In this document: positions 1-8,458 of the stretch, piece after piece
How the letters are laid out: every line of letters begins with the position of its first letter
How positions within the stretch are numbered: position 1 is the stretch's first letter
DNA from: Pelargonium cotyledonis
Taxonomy: Eukaryota; Streptophyta; Magnoliopsida; Geraniales; Geraniaceae
DNA: 21,358 nt
Assembly (NCBI GenBank): GCA_036897625.1
Contig: JAYMTA010001178.1
Span: 1-21,358 of the forward strand
Direction of reading: 5' to 3'
Program-made: the position numbers and the translations under genes
The notes under the pieces: model-generated
Seen by the model: the letters and a program-made list of their open reading frames with translations, nothing else
Told to the model about the DNA's origin: nothing
Databases searched by the model: none

Positions 1-2769
1 GAGAGCTTAGGATGTATCTGGTTCAATCGCTCAGAGGAGAAGGACCGTGAAATTGTGGCGCGGAAGTAAGCTTAGCGGGCAATACTTGAAACTATTCTCT
101 GGACTATACTGTCCATATTCATATTAATATGAACGCCTTTTTTTCTCAGGCTAAGAAACCATGTTCAAGGGGCTGACAATAACCCCCTTCTTATATTTCC
201 CGAAGGAACATGTGTAAATAACCATTACACCGTTATGTTTAAGAAGGTATTTGCTGAATTTTGAGTCTGTGTATCCTATTATGAGCTTTTGAAGTGTCAT
301 TAAAGTGGTTTGGAAAAAAAGAACAGGTTTTATTTGGGTATATTAATGAACTCGTGGTATTTCTATGATTGTTATTAGAGTTGGCAATTCGAATTTTGGG
401 TTGTAAAGACCAAACCCGACCCGCAAGAGTAGGTTGCGGGGTTTACATAGGAAATGTGCTGGATAAGGGTACATTGCCTGACTAGAAAATTATTTGGCTA
501 TATTTTATGCAACCCAAACCCGCACAAAAAATGTGGTTCGGATTTCGGGTGCCCGTGAGTCATCGTCATAATCGCCAGCTCTACTTGTTATACTTATTAC
601 CTTTTACTCATGTGCTTTTGTTGTTTTCTTGATGATGTAGGGTGCTTTTGAGCTTGGCTGCACGGTTTGCCCTGTCGCTATCAAGTATAACAAAATATTT
701 GTTGATGCTTTTTGGAATAGCAGGAAGTAAGGAGCTGTTTATTCACTAATATTAACTTTGCATATACATATTGTCATTTAAGGCATTTGGATTTGAGCAT
801 TCAAGTCAAGAACTTTTTTTAACGGTAGTTTTAGGATACCTAATCATTTAAGTGGTGGGTAAACTAAGATGAAGATAATTTTTTTTTTCCTGGGAGCAGA
901 GCCGCAATTTGGACCCGAACCTACGGGCACCCGAATTCTGACCCATGTTTGTGCAGGTTCGGGTCGCACAAATTAGGCTTGGTTAGTATTCAAGTCGGGT
1001 TTGCTAAGAAAGATGTACGGATCATGTTGGTCAACCCACACCTCTTGCAGGTCGGGTTAGGGTTAAGGCTTTTCAGCCTGACTTGAAATTCGAATTGTCA
1101 CTTGTCAGCTCCCTAAAGCTCAGTTTAGATTGGGTGTTAAGTTCAAAATCCAAATGATCCTTTTGTGAGGTCTTTTATTCACAACAATGTAGGGTAATCT
1201 TGTACTGGATTTTACGTGTAACTAAACCATTTGATTGTTGAGTTATGTTGGAGACAACTTTCTTTTCCTCGAGTTTAAGTTTTCCGTGTGGATTGTACTG
1301 GCTCTTCCTTTGAAGACAAGCCTTGGCAAAACAGTAAGGTTGTTGCTTGTGTCCTAAGTTCACGAGCTGAAGTCAAGGAAACATCCTCTGCAAAGCATGT
1401 GCAAAACTGTGTCTAAAACGACCCTTACCAGATACCACAATGCTGTAGAGACTTGTGCACCAGACTGTCCTTTATGTTCTGTGCTTATCATATATCGTAC
1501 TTGTTGACACTTTGTCAATGAGAGTTTTCTATATGCAGGCAGTCCTTCACGATGCATCTGTTGCAGCTCATGACATCTTGGGCCGTTGTTTGTGACGTTT
1601 GGTATTTGGAACCCCAAAATTTGAAACCTGGAGAGACACCTATCGAATTTGCAGAGAGGTAAGCTGCTTTTTCTTGTTGCAATTAAAATTGTAGAAACAA
1701 GATATTGATGTCTGGTTCATAATTTCGTACTATTTCCTCTCCGTTATTAAAACTGTTTGCTCCTATTTTCAGGATCCGAGATATAATATCTCTTCGAGCA
1801 GGCCTTAAAAAGGTTCCATGGGATGGATATTTGAAGTACTCTCGTCCTCGCCCTAAGCATAAGGAGCAGAAGTAAGTCAAATATGAAATATCTATTATTT
1901 CCGTTTCAATTTTGAACTTCCTTTGTGCATGTTAACTTCCCATTGGATGGTACATAACGGATGTTACAGACCTTTCTTAAAATTGTTCGACTTTAATTTT
2001 CTATGAACTATTTTTTAGAACCTTTGCTGTCAAAATTCAGTCTAGGCTTCATAGTTCATAGCACAAGTAGTTCATCTCCGGGTTGAAAATTAACATATAA
2101 CTTCCCTTGACTGTGCCTTCATGGCAACACCTTGAGATAGAGCTGATAAAATTGACCCTGACTCGCGGCACCCAAAATCCGACCCACATTTTTGTAGGTT
2201 TTGGTAATAGAAAATAGATCTGATTGATTTTTAGGTCGGGTTAGGCCTTTTTCAGCCGAAACCCGAATATTCAGCTTTACTCTTCATACTACGGCCTAGA
2301 GCCAGTTTAGCACACAGTGACAACTTGAGCCATCCTTTCTTAATATACTCAAATGGCCAGTCACCGATGAAAAAACACGAGACTCAACACACTGATAGGT
2401 TGTCTCCCCAACTTGAATACGTGACCTCAAGGTCACAAGCAACACTCTTACCCTGGCGCGAGAGCTCAACCCTCTATGGATTTATTCATGTATTGTATTC
2501 CAAAGCAACATGGGATGTTCCCAAGATTTTCCGTTTTGTATGGTTTTGAGAGCATGCTTAGTGTGTAAATGGATCTAGCAATTGATGTTGTCTTTGAAAG
2601 ATTATTGAGTAATTCCGGAATTCTTACATACTCGTATTGGATCCATGAACTCATTTGTCAAACAAGAAATAGCTAAATATCATCAAACTCTTGAACTCAC
2701 TAAGGATTTTTCATTTACAGGCAACAAAGTTTTGCCGAGTCAATGCTGCGTCGTTTGGAGGAGAAGTGA
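1..2769 (+). CDS. GPAT9: GPAT9, glycerol-3-phosphate acyltransferase, 3' part (six exons)
   Basis: Exons at 1-65 (incomplete on the left), 150-246, 641-726, 1539-1658, 1773-1871 and 2721-2769 join in phase to the last 171 residues and a TGA stop. All five introns are GT-AG. The acyltransferase motif FPEGTCVNN lies in the second visible exon; further family landmarks are LQLMTSWAVVC, WYLEPQ and RAGLKKVPWDGYLKYSRP, and the end is SFAESMLRRLEEK. The family is an ER membrane enzyme that makes lysophosphatidic acid from glycerol-3-phosphate and acyl-CoA, the first step of glycerolipid and seed-oil assembly. The HX4D catalytic block and the N-terminal membrane segments lie outside the window. Nothing is broken. 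LPCAT-type acyltransferases are relatives, but the C-terminal half matches GPAT9 as I know it. Confidence 0.93.
377..582 (-). mobile_element. Small inverted-repeat element, copy 1 (GPAT9 intron)
   Basis: This segment starts AGAGTTGGCAATTCGAAT and ends GCCAGCTCT, so its ends form an imperfect terminal inverted repeat (AGAGYTGGC). The inside holds paired ACCCGA/TCGGGT words that could fold back. Read on the minus strand it aligns with copies at 895-1112 and 2139-2286 through a core containing GGGCACCCGAA. It has no coding capacity, which suggests a non-autonomous DNA element (MITE-like). I could not fix a target-site duplication, so the superfamily is unknown. Confidence 0.55.
895..1112 (+). 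mobile_element. Small inverted-repeat element, copy 2 (GPAT9 intron)
   Basis: It begins near AGAGCCGCAATTTGG and ends ATTCGAATTGTCACTTGTCAG. It shares the core ACGGGCACCCGAATTCTGAC with the other two GPAT9 intron copies and the ATTCGAATTG end with copy 1. It lies in the 812-nt intron between the exons at 641-726 and 1539-1658. It has no ORF of its own and the ends are approximate. Confidence 0.5.
2139..2286 (+). mobile_element. Small inverted-repeat element, copy 3 (GPAT9 last intron)
   Basis: It opens AGAGCTGATAAAATTGACCC and continues with the family core GGCACCCAAAATCCGACCC. It closes with CCCGAATATTCAGCTTTACT. It is shorter and more decayed than copies 1 and 2 and lies in the 849-nt intron before the last GPAT9 exon. 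Confidence 0.45.
2390..2482 (-). mobile_element. tRNA-derived SINE head fragment (Au-like), antisense in GPAT9 intron
   Basis: Read on the minus strand this gives a tRNA-like head: a degenerate A-box region near the GCGCCAGGGTAAG word, then a spacer with TTGTGACCTTGAGGTCAC, then a B-box-like stretch. That is the usual order of the plant Au SINE family. Only the head is clear. The plus-strand word GTGACCTCAAGGTCAC is shared almost exactly with the copy at 3703-3856. Confidence 0.5.
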
Positions 2770-3488
2770 TGCTGATAAGCTATACCTAATCCGAAAGCTA
2801 GGTGCCACTTCACAGCTGATTCTAGCTGTCGAAAAGAAGCTTAGATCTTGATTGCACGTAGGGTTTTATCAATCGAACAGAGCATGATTTTGTTTGAAAT
2901 CTGTAAATTCGTTTGTACTTTTTGTTGGTGATACAAAATGAATGTGGTACTTGCAATTATTTACAATACTTGTTGACATGAAGTAGGGTTTTGGTAAAAT
3001 CTATGATCATTCATTTTATGAGCTTGTTAATAGATGCAATGTCGTGTTTTATATTCAAAATCAAGCTATTCTTTATTGTAACTTTTGTTGCAGACCCGAC
3101 CATTTGGTATCAAAATTTGATAGCGACAGTTTTTCATATTTTTCGTCGAATCCAAACGTGCAAAATTGACGTGGCCACCACATATGGAGCACGTATAAAA
3201 TAAATATTCACAAGAAATTGCCACGTAACGTTGTGTTTATAATAGAAAAATCTCTAGAAAAACTAGAGGTAAGAGCTCCCTGCATACAAAAATGAAATTC
3301 AACCTTCACAACATTTTGATTTAGGTCAAAAACTTAAATTGGAAAATTCATAAAATCTTTATTCTACAAATCATCCATGATAGATTAATCATGTCAAATC
3401 CCGAACTACCTCACGATCGCCACCAACTAAACGTGACACTAATTATGCATTGCAACTTTATCGCTGAACTCAGGGTTGTAGGATTTGC
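2770..3488. other. Convergent GPAT9/CARA 3' spacer
   Basis: This 719-bp AT-rich stretch lies between the two stop codons, so it should contain both 3' UTRs and both poly(A) regions. It has a short perfect hairpin (CTCTAG, five A, CTAGAG at 3252-3268). I see no gene. ATG-initiated reading frames here match no family and overlap the CARA last exon on the opposite strand. Confidence 0.6.
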
Positions 3489-6400
3489 TCAAGCGTCTTG
3501 CTTGGATCGCTTCATCAGCTCTATGAAGTCCCCGAAAACTGTTGCAAGAACATTCATTAACAGACGAAATCACGAAATATGTTTAAATCATATATGTATA
3601 CACTACTAATGATGCTAGAAATTCCTGTATAGACCTTCCGGGAAAAGTTTGAGAGAAGCTTTAGGAATAAACAACCGAGCACCATCAACACCCCATTAGC
3701 CGGAAGCCTAATGTGCGAGATTCCCGCTATTGTGAGATCTAGGAATGGTCATTTATTCCCGCAACCTTCTCCCAAAACATTTCAAAGAATCTACTCAAAA
3801 CGAGACCTCAAGGTCACAAGGCAACAACTTTACTGTTGCGTTCAGTCTCCCCATGTAAAAATACTAAAATCACAAGTATGTACATGCTAGTTTCTTCCTA
3901 GATGGAGCTTACTAGATGTGCCTCTAATCCGTTGAGAAATAAAACATCTATGCAACGCCTCCCAGAGTCAGAGTGCTACGGTTTTGAACAGAGTAGTACC
4001 CTAGGTTAGTTCTAAGGTGTGTGTAACTAGGTTGTTATGTACGCCAATTCAAGCTGTTTGAAAGGTTTCCGAACCCGAAAAACAGCCATATATTAGGTTT
4101 TCAAAGGTATGTTCAGATATCTAATATACTAATGGTCCATGCACTATCCATAAACGAATATGTTGTTTAAAACCGTGTAAAACAATTTAACATTACCAGA
4201 GTCTGAATCATGCGGTCCTGGAGATGCTTCTGGGTGGTACTGAAGTGACATGATCTTTTGTGCAGGAAAGGCAAGACCGGCGCAGCTTCCATCGTTAAGA
4301 TTAACGTGTGTTACTTCCACACCCTCGGGAAGTGATGCCGGGTCAACTGCATAGTTGTGATTCTGCAACATTGAAAATTTGGGGTCAAAACTATAATCCC
4401 ACAGAAAAAAAAATGTTCCAAAATGGAACATATTGGTATGCTAACGTACCTGAGCACTAATCTCGACACGGCCACTACGAAGGTCACGGACCGGGTGATT
4501 TCCTCCATGGTGCCCGAACTTCATTTTAAAGGTTTTACCACCTAAGGCCTGGCCGAGCAATTGATGGCCCATGCAAATTCCAAAAACGGGAACCTTCCCT
4601 ACAATTTCCCGGACTGTCTCAACAGCATATGGAACTGCAGATGGGTCACCTGGGCCATTGCTGAAAAGAACTCCATCGGGGTTCATTTTTAGGGTTTCGG
4701 ATGATGGAAATGTTGAGGGGACGACAGTGATTTTACAGCCGTACGATGCCAAGCGCCTCAGTATATTATGCTTGATCCCGAAATCATATGCAACAACCTT
4801 CAATTCACACGTACAGAAAATAGAATTAGATTAACAGCAGCAGCAGTAACAAGAAAGCCATTTCCCGAACAATGTTGGGGTCGGCAACATGAACCAGTTA
4901 GCAAAACTCCTTCAAGAAACGGTAAACGAGTGAACTAACATGGAAAGTATGATCCCTCCCCTCGGAGTTAAAATCCCAGTCCGACTTTGTTTTGTCAACC
5001 CACTCGTACGGAGCCTTGCATGAGACACCACTGATTAAATCAACGCCTGCAATATCAAAACTGGACAAATAAGAATTCCAAGTTCCTACCCCCAACAATC
5101 TTTTCAGCTCGCTATGCTAATTGTGTCATAATATACTTACCGACAATGTCCCATGAGCGAGACATCTTGAGAAGTTCTTCATCGGTTCGGGATTCTTCTG
5201 TGCTCAATACACCAATAAGGCTCCCGTCTTGCCTTAATCTACGGGTAATTGCACGCGTGTCAACATCATCTGTTGCATATGAAATGTCACAAAGATCAAT
5301 AGGTAACAAAGCTAACTGATAGCTCAATTAAGGTTTAGAAGTGGATAAAAATTTAATTTCGCAAATTGTAGCTTACATATTCCCATGATGTTCCTTTCAG
5401 CTAAATAGTCACCAAGTGTTTCTGCACATCTCCAATTAGAAGTACTGAAATGAAGCATCGGAAGTTCAAATAAATACAAGCGAGCAACACGAATTAAGTG
5501 AATATGGATACATGAATTTCTAAAAGCAAACAAAAAAAGCCGCATTACTTGATACTCAAACTTCTAATGACTAAACCGGCAAGGAAGCATTGTCTTGATT
5601 CTTCGTCATCTGAATGGAAGGTTCAACAAGTATAATTAAGTCCAAAAAGTTTTTGAAGAGCTTCACAAAGTACGAGAAATCATGTTTCACATACCAAAGT
5701 TTACACCAGTATTGCCGATGTGTGGGTTCGTCATCAGGACAAACTGGCCAGCATAACTAGGGTCTGTAAGGATCTCCTGATAACTGCACAAGAAGTGTAC
5801 CGTGGTGACGAGAGCTAGTTAAAAAATTTGGTCAATGAAGTTATACAATTCTTAGATGTTAATACTAAAAGGAACAATCTAATCAACGTCCATCCATGAA
5901 TAAGAAACCAGGAGAACCGAACTTGGCCTTGTAATATACTAATATGTCACGTGACAAAAAACACCAAAGGATTAACATATAAAATTTTACCAACTTAACT
6001 GAGGTAAATATGGTGGCAGGTTTCTAACTTTGAACCAAACAAGTCTCGAGACAAATAGAGAAAAATGTTTCTCCAAGTCAAGGAGAGGTAGGTTGTCAAA
6101 GTCCAGAAATTGACCAAAAACGATATTGGATAAAAGGTGACTCAATGCACGAGGCTCATACAGACGTGGGGTCTAGAGAGGGTTATCAACATTCTCAACC
6201 TTACCCTACTTTTATTGAGAGAGTGACCTTAAGGTTATAATAAATAAATAAACTTTAAAAAAAACACATTTTGAGATAAAATATCTGTGAAGGTAAAAAT
6301 TAAAATCATCTCACCCTGTCAAAGACGTATTGAAAACAACTTCACCAACTTGGGTACCCGATGCGCCAAACGACTTAGCACTCCAAATCGATCCATCTTC

Positions 6401-7719
6401 CAGAACAAGCCTAGCATTTGCTAGCTTCCACGGTCTTTCCACCAAACCTACAACCCACAGAATAGACTTTCATCAATCCACACCATATACATTCATGCCT
6501 ACAAACTATAAATCCTAAAAGAGATGGACAGACAACGGCCGAATACCAATAAAGGTCAAAAGGTCAGTGAAGATTAGGAACCCACTGTCGGCAGGAAGGA
6601 TGGCTAAACCAGCAAAAGCAAACCAATTAAACCTCACTAAATGGCTGCATAAAATCGGAACCTCATCATTGTCAAGTTCAGAGCCGGCAATGGGATGTAC
6701 CCCCTGCAGGCTAAGAGCATTGCTAAACCTGCAAATCAATTACACCCAGTGTTTTTAAAAGCTCCTGAGGCACACGCTCAGGCGTGGGGTGCACCTCAGA
6801 GCCTCAAAATCATTGAGGCAAAGCACTTTCACTTAGGCGCACGTCTCAAAGCCGTATTTGAGGCGCACCGGAGTCAATTCTTTTGGGGTACTATTCTCTT
6901 TATATTTAAAGTGAGGTTCACTTCACTGAAACCCGCGCCTCACCTGCACCAAAAGCAAATGGACAGCCTAATGCATGAAGCTCCTCCCACTATGGGATAG
7001 GTGAGGATCGTTTTGGGGCCGAACCCAGGACCTAAAGTCATGAGGCAGCAACCCGACCATCACGACAAGACTCTCCCTCCAACTAACATCACGAAATGAG
7101 CATATAAAATTGGAACCCTATCAACCACAAATCCCAAGTGTTCTTTTCATCTAATTCCTACCAACAACAAGGTCACCAACAAAGTAATTGGAACAAGTCA
7201 GCAAATAAACACACGATGCACACAACAAAACACTATAAAAAAACAATTTTTATCCTTGAAAACTTCAATATTTTGAAGAAACAAAAAGCTCATACGAATT
7301 CACAACAACAACAAATACAGAGTGTTCTCATCTAATTGCTACTAACAAGGTCACCTCCAAACCAAAGTGATTGAACAAGCATGATGCACACAACACATTC
7401 AAAACTTCAATTTTTTTTTTCAGAACAACAACATATACATTATCAAAACAAGATTCCAAATCGAAAGCACCATAAGGGTAATGTCATAAATAGTCAGAAA
7501 ATGAGTACAGCGATTGAAAGTTGAGGTTTTGAGAAGTGGGCATGGATTATTACCGATTGAAGAACTGTCTGAAGAAGAAGAGGAGAGAGAAACAGAGCAT
7601 CTGATTCTGAAAACCCTCAGTTTTGAAGATGAAGGAGAGGTCGCTGTTGGTGCTTTGCTCTTCACTCCAAAGCTTGATTGAATCCTCATGAGACCCATAT
7701 CTATGGCCTTCGCTTCCAT
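3489..7719 (-). CDS. CARA: Carbamoyl-phosphate synthetase small subunit, plastid (CARA), 10 exons
   Basis: Minus-strand exons: 7554-7719, 6315-6447, 5695-5783, 5549-5609, 5377-5444, 5141-5269, 4940-5046, 4450-4797, 4197-4362 and 3489-3538. They total 1317 nt, 438 residues plus TGA. Roughly the first 56 residues are Ser-rich and basic, a typical plastid transit peptide. The CPSase small-chain N domain follows ([42 protein letters not shown]). The class I glutamine amidotransferase domain starts near residue 252 ([11 protein letters not shown]). The nucleophile Cys326 lies in [16 protein letters not shown]; His410 and Glu412 are in [15 protein letters not shown]. The enzyme passes ammonia from glutamine to the large subunit (CARB) to make carbamoyl phosphate for arginine and pyrimidines. 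The last exon, which codes for [15 protein letters not shown], is only 50 nt and lies 658 nt beyond the previous one. Length fits the family, with no lesion. Confidence 0.95.
3703..3856 (-). mobile_element. Au-like tRNA-derived SINE, near full length, in CARA intron 9
   Basis: On the minus strand it reads as a tRNA head (GGGGAGACTGAACGCAACAG, then TTGTTGCCTTGTGACCTTGA), followed by the Au body in order: a decayed GTTTC region, a GGTTGCGGG-type stretch, a pyrimidine-rich link, and an AATAGCGGGAATCTCGCACA-type end. This follows the order I recall for plant Au SINEs. It lies in the same orientation as CARA transcription. Edges are approximate and I did not find a clear target-site duplication. 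Confidence 0.6.
4862..4911 (+). repeat. Dispersed 50-bp repeat, copy A (CARA intron 7)
   Basis: The block contains AACAATGTTGGGGTCGGC, then ACATGAA, then TTAGCAAAACTC. It recurs at 9822-9871 with only a few differences. The GTCGGCTACATGAA word is familiar from interspersed plant repeats, but I cannot assign a named family. Confidence 0.6.
6141..6240 (-). mobile_element. Au-like SINE body fragment in CARA intron 2
   Basis: The plus strand reads CAATGCACGAGGCTCATAC, then GTGGGGTCTAGAGAGGGTTA, then CAACCTTACCCTAC, then GAGAGAGTGACCTTAAGGTT. These are the successive landmarks of the Au SINE body in reverse orientation. The tRNA-like head is missing or deleted. It is non-coding and lies inside an intron. 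Confidence 0.55.
6745..6955. repeat. GAGGCGC-rich dispersed repeat in CARA intron 1
   Basis: This stretch is built of inverted GAGGC/GCCTC words (CTGAGGCACACGCTCAGGCG, CACCTCAGAGCCTC, TTGAGGCGCACC, CGCGCCTCACC). It is far more GC-rich than the surrounding intron. Such GGCGC-type foldback blocks are common interspersed repeats in plants. I see no coding potential. Confidence 0.5.
6961..7080 (-). mobile_element. Short Au-like SINE copy in CARA intron 1
   Basis: Read on the minus strand it begins GGAGGGAGAGTCTTGTCGTG (A-box region), has CTGGGTTCGGCC as the B box, and ends in the Au 3' landmark set (plus-strand words AGCCTAATGCATGAAGCTCC and CACTATGGGATAGGTGAGG). Most of the middle body is deleted. 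It directly follows the GAGGCGC-rich block. Confidence 0.55.
7136..7420. repeat. Imperfect two-copy tandem duplication in CARA intron 1
   Basis: AGTGTTCTTTTCATCTAATT at 7136 recurs as AGTGTTCTCATCTAATTGCT at 7320, a period of about 184 bp. Each is followed in the same order by AACAAGGTCACC, a GATGCACACAACA word, AAAACTTCAAT and ACAACAACA. The second copy is shorter. Both lie near the 5' end of intron 1, 130-420 nt from exon 1. Confidence 0.7.
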
Positions 7720-7753
7720 TTTTGTTTGGGTTTAGCTCTGAAACTACTGTGAC

Positions 7754-7792
<39 letters not shown>

Positions 7793-8458
7793 AAACCCTG
7801 CAAGGTGTTCTAAAACCACAGAAAGTGCTGCACAGCACAAATTATTGTTTTGTTCGACTGCTTTCAGGTTTTGTCGTAATCATCAGAAGTGAAGTGATCT
7901 CCTGCGTTGGTGAACACTTTAATTTTGAGCAAGTCAGATTTCAAGCTGGGTTTTATCTAGTTGTAAAAGCTAAACCCATCCCCGAATGGATTCAGTCGGG
8001 CTTAGATTTTACACTTGTTATGCTAAATTGTCATATACATGTTTGCAAGTTAGATAAAAAGTTTAGCATTATGTTAAATAAATTAATTTGAACTATTAAA
8101 CAAGTTGAATTACGTTACTCGAACATGACCCAACTCTATCACGTTGCACCTAATTCTCAACCTTTTGTTTAACTTGCCGTGCTCATGTTAGTTCATATAG
8201 CAAGCAGTCAGCTTTTAACGCTACACAAACACAACGTGCACACACAATAGCAACATTACTCAAACTTTATTTTGCCAACAGCAAATAACCCAAAAAAAAA
8301 AAACATTATCTCAGCTCACATATTTGCCTGCCCATTTCTCAAAAATTGGGCAAATCATCCATGACAACAATGACAGAGAAACCTATGATTATCCAAATCT
8401 TTACCTAACACAGACTGTTTTAACTATCAATCATCACCCAGAAAAAGTACAAAAACCA
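7720..8458. promoter_or_regulatory. CARA upstream region / uL15m 3' flank
   Basis: This 739-bp stretch separates the CARA start codon from the uL15m stop codon, both on the minus strand, so it must hold the CARA promoter and 5' leader and the uL15m 3' UTR. The stretch nearest CARA carries the GA microsatellite. Further out (about 7975-8220) there are decayed repeat words. I could not pick a TATA box with confidence, and there is no gene. Confidence 0.5.
7758..7790. repeat. (GA)16 microsatellite in the CARA leader/promoter
   Basis: A perfect run of about 16.5 GA units ends 39 nt upstream of the CARA ATG, so it reads (CT)n on the CARA transcript strand. Plant GA/CT tracts close to start codons are often in 5' UTRs and can bind BPC/GAGA factors; that role here is inference. 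Confidence 0.9.

Noticed and set aside
3391..3609. A 72-codon plus-strand reading frame
   Set aside because: It is the antisense shadow of the CARA last exon (3489-3538) and its flanks.
7550..7840. A possible upstream reading frame overlapping the CARA start on the same strand
   Set aside because: It begins with TTG and not ATG, and much of it is just the CT microsatellite translated.
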